Source: Nonomuraea jiangxiensis
GTDB lineage: Bacteria > Actinomycetota > Actinomycetes > Streptosporangiales > Streptosporangiaceae
Length of the DNA: 64,000 nt
Reading direction: 5' to 3'
Assembly (NCBI RefSeq): GCF_900099965.1
Contig: NZ_FNDJ01000040.1
Coordinates: forward strand, 1 to 64,000
Shown: piece by piece, positions 17,303-25,513 of the stretch
How positions within the stretch are numbered: position 1 is the stretch's first letter
Layout: the number at the start of each line of letters is the position of its first letter
Notes under the pieces: generated by a model
The model's input: the letters and a program-made list of their open reading frames with translations, nothing else
What the model was told of the DNA's origin: nothing
The model's database searches: none
Made by a program: the position numbers and the translations under genes

Positions 17303-18025
17303 TCAGGTCCTGTCAGGTACCGGCGAGCGCCGCAGGGTCTCCGCCATCTCGTCGGCCGTGCCCGTGAGAACCCCGGTGCTGCCGGGGCCGACCGGACCGA
17401 GCCGGCTGACCAGCCACGCGGGCGGCTCGGCGCCGGCAGCCGCCAGATTCATGCTGAGCTCCAGGTCGTGGAAGCGGTCGCCGGCCAGCTCATAAAGCTC
17501 GTCCAGCTTGGCCGCCACCTGGTCCTCCGTGTAGTGCGGCGGCAGCCCGAGCGCGACGGTGTCGGCCCGCTGCGCGGCCAGCCGGAGCAACCTGGTCCCG
17601 GAGGCGGCGACCATGATCCGTACGTCCTTGACCGCGTCGAGGGTCCTGGAGACCTGCTCGATCCGGTGGCTCGGCGTGCCCCACGCGACGCCGAGCGTGG
17701 CCGCGTCCTGCTCGGCGCCCGGCCGCCCGGCGCCCAGGCCCAGCTCGAAGCGGCCGCCGGTGAGCCGGTGCAGGGTGGCGGTCTCCCAGGCGACCGTCTC
17801 GGGCGTGCGGTAGGGGGCGCTCAGCACGAACGTGCCGACGCGCAGGGTCGTCGTGACCGCGGCGGCGACGGCGGTGGCGACGAACGGGGACAGCGTGCCC
17901 AGCGTGTCGGGCACCAGCAAGGTCGAGTAGCCGCGGCTTTCCGCGCGGCGGGCCAGGCCGGCCCAGGAGTCGGCGTCGGGGGCTTGTCCGGCGACCGCGC
18001 CGAACCTGAACGGGTGATCGGTCAT
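17303..18025 (-). CDS. LLM class oxidoreductase, probably F420-dependent
   Basis: Protein of 240 aa with the luciferase-like monooxygenase fold: FRFGAVAGQAPDADSWAGLARRAESRGYSTLLVPDTLG at the N-terminus (seen in pieces), TTLRVGTFVLSAPYRTPETVAWETATLHRLTGGRFELGLGAG in the middle. It matches the MSMEG_2516-like subgroup of deazaflavin (F420) enzymes. It is shorter than the usual 290-330 aa because that subgroup is compact. Substrate unknown. Start chosen at ATG 18025; the open frame to 18061 adds unrelated residues. Confidence 0.85.
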   Translation of the reverse strand: MTDHPFRFGAVAGQAPDADSWAGLARRAESRGYSTLLVPDTLGTLSPFVATAVAAAVTTTLRVGTFVLSAPYRTPETVAWETATLHRLTGGRFELGLGAGRPGAEQDAATLGVAWGTPSHRIEQVSRTLDAVKDVRIMVAASGTRLLRLAAQRADTVALGLPPHYTEDQVAAKLDELYELAGDRFHDLELSMNLAAAGAEPPAWLVSRLGPVGPGSTGVLTGTADEMAETLRRSPVPDRT

Positions 18026-18116
18026 GCCCCCAACGATCGCCCACCCGAGGGCCCGGCGCATCGTCCCGCGGACCGGTGGCCGGCTACGTCAGGGGAAGCA
18101 TGCGCCGGCGCGCACA

Positions 18117-19346
18117 CTACTCCCGCAGCAGTATCCGGGTGAAACCGTTGGCGAACTTGCCCGCCGGGTCGAGCCGGCCCACCAGCGAGCGGAACCGGTC
18201 GGGGCAGGACGGCCACCGGGTGAACAGCTTTCCCCAGTGCGGCCGGGGGTCGAACGGCGCCAGCGTCTCCTCCACCAGCTCCAGCACCGGCAGCACCCCG
18301 GCGGGGTCCTTCACCCAGGTGAAGTGGATGGCCACGCTGTCACGGCCGTGGAACGGGCTGAGCCACAGGTCGTCGGCGGCGACCGTACGCACCTCGGCGA
18401 TGTGCAGGACCGGCCGGATGCGCTCGCCGATGGCATACAGCTCGCGCAGCGCCTTGACCGCGTGCTCGCGGGGCAGCAGCAGCTCCGACTGGAGCTCGTC
18501 GCCCGCACCGCTCGGCGGGAAGTCCGGGCGGAAGTGCGGCAACCGCTCGTGCCAGGGTCCCGGCACGCCGAGCTGGACCGTGCAGCTGTCGGCCGACATG
18601 CCGGGCAGCGGGTGGCGGGGGGCGGGCGCGGGGGTGGTGCCGTACCAGTCGGGGGTGGTCAGCTCGTCGGCTCGCTTCAGCCATACGCGGGTGTCGCGCC
18701 AGTCGGTGAACAGGCTGACGCTGTAGCCGGCGGACATGATCGCCTCGAAGTCGGCGAGGGCGTCGGTGCTCAGGCCCTCGCGGACGTACTGGCGCAGCTC
18801 GAAGGCGGGCACCAGGTCGAGGGTGAGGGTGGTGACGACGCCGAGCGCGCCGAGCGCCACGACCGCGCCGGGGAAGTCGGCGTCGCCGCGGGCGAGCGTC
18901 AGCACCGAGCCGTCCGCCGTGACCAGGTTGACCGCGGAGACGGCGGCGGACAGGCTGGGCTGGGCGATGCCGGAGCCGTGCGTGCCCGTCGCGACCGAGC
19001 CCGCCACGGAGATGTGCGGCAGCGAGGCCATGTTCGCCAGCGCGAACCCGGCCTCGTGCAGCAGCGGCGCCAGCCGCGCATACGTCATGCGCGCCGGGAC
19101 CCGCACCTGCCTCGCGGCGCTGTCGATCTCCACGGTCTCCGGCATGCGGTCCAGCACCACGAGGTCACCGGCGACGTCGGGCGCGTCGTGGAAGGCGTCC
19201 GCCACGTCGTTGAACGAGTGTCCGCTTCCCAGCGCCCGCACCCGGTCGCCGGCCGCGACCAGCCGCTGGAGCTCGGTCAGCGTAGTCGGATGATGGACGT
19301 CGCGCGCCCGAAATGTAGTGTTTCCAGCCCAGTTGGTCAGCTTCAC
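18117..19346 (-). CDS. FAD-dependent alditol (xylitol/sorbitol-type) oxidase
   Basis: Protein of 409 aa of the VAO/PCMH family, close in length and motifs to Streptomyces AldO. The FAD domain holds RVRALGSGHSFNDVAD; His43 corresponds to the histidine that binds FAD covalently in AldO. SVAGSVATGTHGSG and GALGVVTTLTLDLVPAF follow. The C-terminal substrate half ends in AGKFANGFTRILLRE. Such enzymes oxidise a terminal hydroxyl of sugar alcohols with oxygen, giving an aldose and hydrogen peroxide. It lies 62 bases after araA on the same strand, so conversion of arabitol to arabinose for the same pathway is a reasonable inference. Start GTG 19346 (V-K-L-T-N-W). Confidence 0.88.
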   Translation of the reverse strand: MKLTNWAGNTTFRARDVHHPTTLTELQRLVAAGDRVRALGSGHSFNDVADAFHDAPDVAGDLVVLDRMPETVEIDSAARQVRVPARMTYARLAPLLHEAGFALANMASLPHISVAGSVATGTHGSGIAQPSLSAAVSAVNLVTADGSVLTLARGDADFPGAVVALGALGVVTTLTLDLVPAFELRQYVREGLSTDALADFEAIMSAGYSVSLFTDWRDTRVWLKRADELTTPDWYGTTPAPAPRHPLPGMSADSCTVQLGVPGPWHERLPHFRPDFPPSGAGDELQSELLLPREHAVKALRELYAIGERIRPVLHIAEVRTVAADDLWLSPFHGRDSVAIHFTWVKDPAGVLPVLELVEETLAPFDPRPHWGKLFTRWPSCPDRFRSLVGRLDPAGKFANGFTRILLRE

Positions 19347-19408
19347 GGCGCCCCATCCTAACGTGCGCCCTGCGCCGCTCCCAGAGACCGGCGCAGGGTT
19401 TTCCGTCG

Positions 19409-20875
19409 TCAGAAGCCCTGGGCCAGCCGGTAGTAGGCCTGGTTCCAGCGCAGCTCCTTGGCGAAGCGCTCGGTGGTGGTGTCGGCGTCGATGACCACCA
19501 GCTCCACGCCCAGCATCTCCGCCAGGTCGGTCAGCTCCTCCCGGCCGACGGCCCGGGAGAGCACGGTGTGGTGCGGGGCGCCGGCGGTGAGCCAGGACTC
19601 GGTGGACGTACGCAGGTTCGGGCGGGGGCGCCAGACCGCGCGGGCCACCGGCAGCTTGGGCAGCGGCTGGGGCGGCGTCACGACGTCGATCTCGTTGGCC
19701 ACCAGCCGGAACCTGTCGCCCATGTCGGCCAGCCCGACCACGATGCCGGGCCCGGGCTCGGCGTCGAACACGAGCCTGACCGGGTCCTCCCGGTTGCCGA
19801 TGCCCAGCGGGTGGATCTCGCACGACGGGGTGCCGGCCGCGATGGACGGGCAGACCTCCAGCATGTGCGCGCCGAGGATGAGCTCCTGGCCGGGCGTCAG
19901 GTCGTAGGTGTAGTCCTCCATGAACGAGGTGCCGCCGGTGATCCCCTCGGCCGACATGGCCTTGAGGGTGCGCAACAGCACCGAGGTCTTCCAGTCGCCC
20001 TCGCCGCCGAAGCCGTAGCCGTCGGCCATCAGCCGCTGCACGGCCAGGCCGGGGAGCTGGCGCAGGCCGCCGAGGTCCTCGAAGTTCGTGGTGAACGCCT
20101 TGTAGCCGCCGGACTCCAGGAAGTGGCGCAGGCCCAGCTCGATCCTGGCCGCGTAACGCAGCGACTCGTGCCGCTCGCCGAGCAGCTCGGGCGCGACGGT
20201 GTACTGCTCGGCGTACTCCTTGACCAGCGCGGTCACGTCGGCGTCCGAGGCCGCCTCCACGGCCTCGACCAGGTCGTTGACGCCGTAGGTGTTGACCGAG
20301 ACGCCGAAGCGGAGCTGCGCCTCGACCTTGTCGCCCTCGGTGACCGCCACGTCGCGCATGTTGTCGCCGAACCGGACCAGCTTCAGCGTGCGCAGCTCGG
20401 CGGCGCCCTGGGCGGCGCGGAACCAGGTCAGGATGCGCTTGGCCACGACCGGGTCGCTGACGTGCCCGGCCACGGTCTTGCGCGGCACGCCGAGCCGGGT
20501 CTGCACGTAGCCGAACTCCCGGTCGCCGTGCGCGGCCTGGTTGAGGTTCATGAAGTCCATGTCGATGGTGCTCCACGGCAGCTCGACGTCGGCCTGCGTG
20601 TGCAGGTGCAGCAGCGGCTTGCGCAGCGCGTCGAGCCCGGCGATCCACATCTTGGCCGGGGAGAAGGTGTGCATCCACGCGATCACGCCGGCGCACTCGT
20701 CGTCGGCGTTGGCCTCCAGCATGACGCGCCTGATCGCCGCGGCGTCGGTGAGCACGGGCCGCCACACCACCGGCATGGGCAGCCGCTCAGCGATGCGCTG
20801 GGACTGCTCGGCCACCTGGCTCAGCGTGTCCTCGCCGTACAGTCCCTGGCTGCCGGTCAGAAACCAGATCTTCAA
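19409..20875 (-). CDS. araA: L-arabinose isomerase
   Basis: Protein of 488 aa converting L-arabinose to L-ribulose with a divalent metal, normally Mn. Catalytic and metal residues sit in the expected motifs: GFGGEGDWKT (first Glu), SFMEDYTYDL (second Glu), LGAHMLEVCPS (His) and GAPHHTVLS (His). The start is an unusual TTG at 20875: it gives the family N-terminus LKIWFLTGSQGLYG, has GAGGAG seven bases upstream and overlaps the araD stop as TTGA. It is the third gene of araB-araD-araA, and an alditol oxidase follows. Confidence 0.97.
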   Translation of the reverse strand: MKIWFLTGSQGLYGEDTLSQVAEQSQRIAERLPMPVVWRPVLTDAAAIRRVMLEANADDECAGVIAWMHTFSPAKMWIAGLDALRKPLLHLHTQADVELPWSTIDMDFMNLNQAAHGDREFGYVQTRLGVPRKTVAGHVSDPVVAKRILTWFRAAQGAAELRTLKLVRFGDNMRDVAVTEGDKVEAQLRFGVSVNTYGVNDLVEAVEAASDADVTALVKEYAEQYTVAPELLGERHESLRYAARIELGLRHFLESGGYKAFTTNFEDLGGLRQLPGLAVQRLMADGYGFGGEGDWKTSVLLRTLKAMSAEGITGGTSFMEDYTYDLTPGQELILGAHMLEVCPSIAAGTPSCEIHPLGIGNREDPVRLVFDAEPGPGIVVGLADMGDRFRLVANEIDVVTPPQPLPKLPVARAVWRPRPNLRTSTESWLTAGAPHHTVLSRAVGREELTDLAEMLGVELVVIDADTTTERFAKELRWNQAYYRLAQGF

Positions 20876-21525
20876 CGCGGGCTCCTCTGTCCGTAGACGT
20901 TCTGATAGCGGTCGTACAGGCGGTCGATGTCGTCCTGCGCGATGGGCAGCGGCTGCCCGAGCTGCCGGGCCACGTGCACGGTACGCGCCACGTCCTCGCA
21001 CATGACGGCCGCCTTCACCGCGTCCCTCGGGTCCTTGCCGATGCTGAACACGCCGTGGTTCTGCATGAGCACCGCCTTCGAGCGGTGCCCCTTGAGCGTC
21101 TCCACGATGCCCTGGCCGATCGAGTCGTCGCCGATCAGCGCGAACGGACCGACCGGGATCTCGCCGCCGAACTCGTCGGCCATCGCCGTCAGCACGCACG
21201 GGATGGCCTCGCCGCGGGCGGCCCAGGCGGAGGCGTAGGTGGAGTGAGTGTGCACCACGCCGCCGACCTCGGGCATGTTGCGGTAGACGTACGCGTGCGC
21301 GGCGGTGTCGCTGGACGGCGAGTGCTCGCCCGCCACCAGGTTGCCGTCGAGGTCGCACACCACCATGTTCTCCGGCGTCAGCTCGTCGTAGGAGACGCCG
21401 GAGGGCTTGATGACGAACAGGTCCTCGCCCGGGACGCGCCCCGACACGTTGCCCGCCGTCCAGACCACCAGGTTGTAGCGGACCAGCTCGGCATGCAGGT
21501 CGGCGACGATCTTCCGGATACTCAT
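20872..21525 (-). CDS. araD: L-ribulose-5-phosphate 4-epimerase
   Basis: Protein of 217 aa of the class II aldolase/epimerase family, converting L-ribulose-5-phosphate to D-xylulose-5-phosphate, the entry to the pentose phosphate pathway. Visible: TAGNVSGR and KPSGVSYDEL (phosphate binding), VVHTHSTYASAWA (zinc histidines), VLMQNHGVFSIG (third zinc histidine) and the C-terminal DRYQNVYGQ. ATG 21525 overlaps the araB stop as ATGA, and its own TGA overlaps the araA TTG, so the three enzymes are translationally coupled. Confidence 0.96.
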   Translation of the reverse strand: MSIRKIVADLHAELVRYNLVVWTAGNVSGRVPGEDLFVIKPSGVSYDELTPENMVVCDLDGNLVAGEHSPSSDTAAHAYVYRNMPEVGGVVHTHSTYASAWAARGEAIPCVLTAMADEFGGEIPVGPFALIGDDSIGQGIVETLKGHRSKAVLMQNHGVFSIGKDPRDAVKAAVMCEDVARTVHVARQLGQPLPIAQDDIDRLYDRYQNVYGQRSPR

Positions 21526-23159
21526 GAGCCGGCCTCGTTCCTGATCGCGCGGAGGGTGTGGAGCATCCGGCCGTCGGCGAAGAAGTCGTGCAGGCGGCGG
21601 TACTCGGCGTAGAGCCGGTCGTAGGCGTCGGCGCGGGCCGGGTCGGGCACGTAGGCGGCCTCCGTACGCTGGCCCATCGCCGCCGCGGCCTGCTCGATGC
21701 CCGGGTAGGCACCGGCGGCGACGGCCGCGTGGATGGCCGAGCCGAGCGCGGGCCCCTGGTCGGAGCCGATCACCGACAGCGGGCGGCGCAGCACGTCGGC
21801 GTAGACCTGCATGAGGAACCGGTTCTTCAGCAGCCCGCCGGCCACCACGAACTCCTCGACCGGCACGCCCGCCTTCTCGAACGTCTCCACGATCATCCGG
21901 GTCCCGAACGCGGTGGACTCGATGAGCGCCCGGTAGACGTCCTCCGGCCTGGTGGCCAGCGTTTGGCCGACGATGACGCCGGACAGGTTGTGGTCCACCA
22001 GCACCGAGCGGTTGCCGCCGAACCAGTCGAGCGCGACCAGCCCGTGCTGCCCGACGGCCTGCTTCTCGGCCAGTTCGGTCAGCCGCTCGTGGTCCAGCGA
22101 GCCGAAGTTGTCCACGAACCAGGCGAAGATGTCGCCGACGGCCGACTGCCCGGCCTCGTAGCCCCACAGCCCCGGCACGATGCCGTCGCGTACGACGCCG
22201 CACATGCCGGGCACCTCGGCGAGCCGGTCGCTGGGCATGATGTGGCAGGTGGAGGTGCCCATGATGGCCACCATCTGGCCGGGCCTGACGGCGTCCGCGG
22301 CGGCGGCGGTGACGTGGGCGTCCACGTTGCCGACGGCCACGGCCACGCCCTCGGGCAGCCCGGTCCACTCGGCCGCCCGCGCGGTCAGGCGCCCCGCGAG
22401 CCCGCCGAGGTGCGCCACGGTGGTGCCGTTGACCTTCTCGCCGACCTCGCCCGTGGCGAGCTTGCCGACGAACCCGGCGAAACCGGGATTGAGCTCGGCC
22501 AGGAACTCCTCGGACGGGTAACCGCCGTCCTGGAAGATCCCCTTGTAGCCGACGGTGCACATGTTGCGGCTCTCGACGCCGGTGAGCTGCCAGATGATCC
22601 AGTCGGCGGCCTCGATCCAGCGCTCGGCCCTGGCGTACACCTCGGGGGCCTCTTCGAGGACCTGCAGTCCCTTGGCGAACTCCCACTCGGAGGAGATCTT
22701 GCCGCCGTAGCGCGGCAGCCAGCTCTCGCCGCGGCGCGCGGCCAGCTCGTTGATCCGGTCGGCGTGCGGCTGCGCGGCGTGGTGCTTCCACAGCTTGGGC
22801 CAGGCGTGCGGCTCCGCGGGGGTCTCGAAGCAGAGCGGCGTGCCGTCGGCCGTGGTGGGCAGCACGGTGCAGGCCGTGAAGTCCGTGCCGATGCCGACGA
22901 TGTCCGCGGGCGCGACGCCCGCCGCCGCCATGGCCGCGGGCACGGCGACCTTGAGCACGTCGATCCAGTCCTGCGGCGACTGCAGCGCCCAGTCGGGGCC
23001 GAGCCGTTCGCCGGAGCCGGGGAGCCGCTGCTCGATGACGCGGTGCGCGTACTCGTGGACGGCGCTGCCCAGCTCGGCGCCGTCGGACACCCGGACGACC
23101 ACGGCACGCCCGGACAGCGTGCCGTAGTCCACTCCGACGACATAGCTGTTAGCGTTCAC
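21522..23159 (-). CDS. araB: L-ribulokinase
   Basis: FGGY-family kinase of 545 aa phosphorylating L-ribulose to L-ribulose-5-phosphate. N-terminal ATPase half: VVGVDYGTLSGRAVVV (phosphate 1 motif); substrate-binding GIGTDFTACTVLP; then WIEAADWIIWQLTG and a C-terminal FVVAGGLLKNRFLMQVYADV with the adenosine motif. Start is GTG 23159 with GGAGAG six bases upstream; the frame to 23192 is not family-like. The start codon lies inside a LacI-type operator (23147-23160), so repressor binding would block the beginning of the gene itself. lacI1 ends 43 bases upstream. Confidence 0.96.
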   Translation of the reverse strand: MNANSYVVGVDYGTLSGRAVVVRVSDGAELGSAVHEYAHRVIEQRLPGSGERLGPDWALQSPQDWIDVLKVAVPAAMAAAGVAPADIVGIGTDFTACTVLPTTADGTPLCFETPAEPHAWPKLWKHHAAQPHADRINELAARRGESWLPRYGGKISSEWEFAKGLQVLEEAPEVYARAERWIEAADWIIWQLTGVESRNMCTVGYKGIFQDGGYPSEEFLAELNPGFAGFVGKLATGEVGEKVNGTTVAHLGGLAGRLTARAAEWTGLPEGVAVAVGNVDAHVTAAAADAVRPGQMVAIMGTSTCHIMPSDRLAEVPGMCGVVRDGIVPGLWGYEAGQSAVGDIFAWFVDNFGSLDHERLTELAEKQAVGQHGLVALDWFGGNRSVLVDHNLSGVIVGQTLATRPEDVYRALIESTAFGTRMIVETFEKAGVPVEEFVVAGGLLKNRFLMQVYADVLRRPLSVIGSDQGPALGSAIHAAVAAGAYPGIEQAAAAMGQRTEAAYVPDPARADAYDRLYAEYRRLHDFFADGRMLHTLRAIRNEAGS

Positions 23160-23160
23160 A
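23147..23160. promoter_or_regulatory. LacI-type operator O1 (araBDA)
   Basis: TGTTAGCGTTCACA, a match to the 14-bp pseudo-palindrome TGTKANCGYTMACA shared by six sites of this locus. It covers the GTG start codon and the last bases of the ribosome binding region of araB, between lacI1 and araB. Because lacI1 and araB are co-directional, this may be either a roadblock for read-through or the operator of an internal promoter. Confidence 0.75.
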
Positions 23161-23202
23161 TTGCTCTCCAGTAAGTATCGGGGGCATGCCAATCATCTCC
23201 AC

Positions 23203-24216
23203 CTACCTGACGGGAGCGGTACTCGACCGCACGACGAAGCTGGGCCGGATGACGAGGCGCTCGTACGCGGTGTGCCCCACGTCGATCTGCCGCAGCAGCA
23301 CCTCGATGCAGTGCCGGCCCACCACGTCGAAGTCCTGCCTGACCGTGGTGAGCGGCGGCGAGAAGAACTCCGACTCCGGGATGTCGTCGAAGCCCACCAC
23401 GCTGATCCGGCCGGGCACTCGCACCCCCTCCTCGCTGAGGGCGCGCAGCACGCCGAGCGCCATCTGGTCGTTGGCCGTGAAAACGGCCGTGACGCCGCCC
23501 ATCGCGGCCAGGCTCTTGCCCGCCTCATAGCCGGCGTGCGGGCTCCAGTCGCCGGCCAGCGGCTCGGGCACCGGCCGGCCGGCCTCCTCCAGGGCGGCGC
23601 GCCAGCCCTCCAGCCGGCCCTCGGCCTCCAGCCAGTCGGACGGGCCCCGCACGTGCCAGACGGTCTCGTGGCCGAGCTGCAGCAGGTGCCGGACCGCGAG
23701 CTTGGCGCCCTCCAGCTGGTCGATGCACACCACCGAGACGTCGGCGTTGTGCGTGCCCTCGACCGCCACCACCGGCAGCCCGGAGGGCAGCTTGACGAGG
23801 GCACGCGCTGCCGAGCGCTGCGGGGCGACCACCACCACGCCGTCCACGCCCTGCTCGGCCAGGTAGTCGATGGCCTCGCGGACGCTGGCCGTGTCGAGGG
23901 ACTTCAGGCTGACGATGCTGATGAAGTAGCCCGCGGTCCTGGCCGCCTGCTCGATGCCGTAGATCGTGCTGGCCGGGCCGTACAGCTTGGTGTCGAAGCT
24001 GACCACGCCGAGCGTCCGGGAGCGCTTGGTGACCAGGGCGCGGGCGACGAGATTGCGCCGATACCCCAGCCGGGTGATCGCCGCCTCCACCCGGGCACGG
24101 GTGTCGGCCCGGACGTTCGGATGGTCGTTGAGCACCCGGGAGACCGTCTGGTGCGACACGCCCGCCTCTTTGGCCACGTCGGCCATGACCGGCAGGCGGC
24201 GCTTCGGGGTCGTCAC
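23203..24216 (-). CDS. LacI family transcriptional regulator (lacI1) of the arabinose locus
   Basis: Protein of 337 aa. N-terminal HTH and hinge: MADVAKEAGVSHQTVSRVLN, followed by RRNLVARALV. The effector-binding domain is of the periplasmic-binding-protein type (VFTANDQMALGVLRAL, VSVVGFDDIPESEFFSPPLTTV-like, read in pieces). It should repress in the absence of arabinose or a derivative. Its HTH segment from RRLPV to NDHPNVR is identical to that of lacI2 at 33-34 kb, so both should read the same operator. Start GTG 24216 has AAAGGAGG upstream. It follows the permease gene by 34 bases and is probably the last gene of that transporter operon. Confidence 0.92.
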   Translation of the reverse strand: MTTPKRRLPVMADVAKEAGVSHQTVSRVLNDHPNVRADTRARVEAAITRLGYRRNLVARALVTKRSRTLGVVSFDTKLYGPASTIYGIEQAARTAGYFISIVSLKSLDTASVREAIDYLAEQGVDGVVVVAPQRSAARALVKLPSGLPVVAVEGTHNADVSVVCIDQLEGAKLAVRHLLQLGHETVWHVRGPSDWLEAEGRLEGWRAALEEAGRPVPEPLAGDWSPHAGYEAGKSLAAMGGVTAVFTANDQMALGVLRALSEEGVRVPGRISVVGFDDIPESEFFSPPLTTVRQDFDVVGRHCIEVLLRQIDVGHTAYERLVIRPSFVVRSSTAPVR

Positions 24217-24250
24217 GGGTCCTCCTTTCGCTGGGGCACGGCTTCGGCGA

Positions 24251-25513
24251 TCAGCGGGCGGCACCGCCTCTGCGCTTGGTCCACACGTCGAAGGCGACGG
24301 CGGCCAGCAGCACGATCCCCTTGACCAGCATCACCCGCTCGCTGGGCGATCCGATCAGCGACATGCCGTTGTTGATGACCGCCATGATCAGGCCGCCGGT
24401 GATCGCGCCGACCACCTTACCGACCCCACCCTGTACGGCCGCGCCACCGATGAAGGCCGCCGCGATGGCGTCCAGCTCGAAGCTGTTGCCCGCCGTCGGA
24501 CCCGCCTGGTTGAGCCGGCCGGCGAAGATGACGCCGGCGATGGCCGACAGCACGCCCATGTTCACGAAGATCCAGAAGACCACCGACTTGACCTTGACGC
24601 CGGACATGACGGCCGCCTGGAGGTTGCCGCCGATGGCGTAGATCTGCCGGCCGAAGACCGTACGGTTGGCCATCATCGAGTACGCCAGCACCAGCACCGC
24701 CAGCAGCACCAGCACCCACGGCAGGTTCTTGAAGCGGGCCAGTTGCACGACGAGGAAGAGGATCAGCGCCGCGCCGGCCACCAGCTTCAGCACGAACACC
24801 GCCATCGGCTCCACCGACTGGCCGTAGCCGCGGCGGGCCTCCCGGGTGCGCCACTGGGTGACCGCCATGCCGGCGATCGCGATCAGGCCGATCAGCAGGC
24901 TGAACAGGTCCGCGCCGCCGAGCGGCCCGAGGCCGATGTTGCCGAAATAGCCGTTGGTGAAGCCGTTGGCCAGCGTGCGGACCTGGTCGGGGAACGGTCC
25001 GATGCCCTGGTTGCCGAGGACCGTCAGGGTCAGCGCCCGGAACAGCAGCATGCCGGCCAGCGTCACGATGAACGCCGGGATGCCGAAGTAGGCGATCCAG
25101 TAGCCCTGCCAGGCCCCGATGAGGGCCCCCGCCACCAGCGTGATCAGCAGGGCCAGCGGCCACGGCAGGCCCATGTTGACCATGAGCACCGCGGACAGGG
25201 CCCCCGTGACCGCCACCACCGAGCCGACGGACAGGTCGATGTGCCCGGCGATGATGACGAGGATCATCCCGATCGCCAGGATCAGGACGTAGGAGTTCTG
25301 GACGATGATGTTGGAGATGTTCTGCGGCTGGAGCATCGCGCCGTCGGTCAGCACCGTGAACAGCACGACGATCAGCGCGAAGGCGATGTAGATACCGCTC
25401 GAACGCAGGTTGAGCGACAGTCCTCCCAGCGACACCCGGCCCGGCTGCCGTGGCGCTCCGCCGTCGCCCTTGGCGCCGACCTCCACGTCGGCGGGCGTGA
25501 TGCTGCTCATCAT
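24251..25513 (-). CDS. sugar ABC transporter permease (MmsB/XylH/GguB type)
   Basis: Integral membrane protein of 420 aa with about ten hydrophobic segments, including the family signature GHIDLSVGSVVAVTGALSA and the EAA-like cytoplasmic loop FELDAIAAAFIGGAAVQGG. It forms the membrane channel of the ChvE-type system upstream. A long hydrophilic N-terminus of about 45 residues precedes the first membrane helix. Its ATG overlaps the stop of the ATPase gene as ATGA, so the two subunits are translationally coupled. Confidence 0.93.
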   Translation of the reverse strand: MMSSITPADVEVGAKGDGGAPRQPGRVSLGGLSLNLRSSGIYIAFALIVVLFTVLTDGAMLQPQNISNIIVQNSYVLILAIGMILVIIAGHIDLSVGSVVAVTGALSAVLMVNMGLPWPLALLITLVAGALIGAWQGYWIAYFGIPAFIVTLAGMLLFRALTLTVLGNQGIGPFPDQVRTLANGFTNGYFGNIGLGPLGGADLFSLLIGLIAIAGMAVTQWRTREARRGYGQSVEPMAVFVLKLVAGAALILFLVVQLARFKNLPWVLVLLAVLVLAYSMMANRTVFGRQIYAIGGNLQAAVMSGVKVKSVVFWIFVNMGVLSAIAGVIFAGRLNQAGPTAGNSFELDAIAAAFIGGAAVQGGVGKVVGAITGGLIMAVINNGMSLIGSPSERVMLVKGIVLLAAVAFDVWTKRRGGAAR

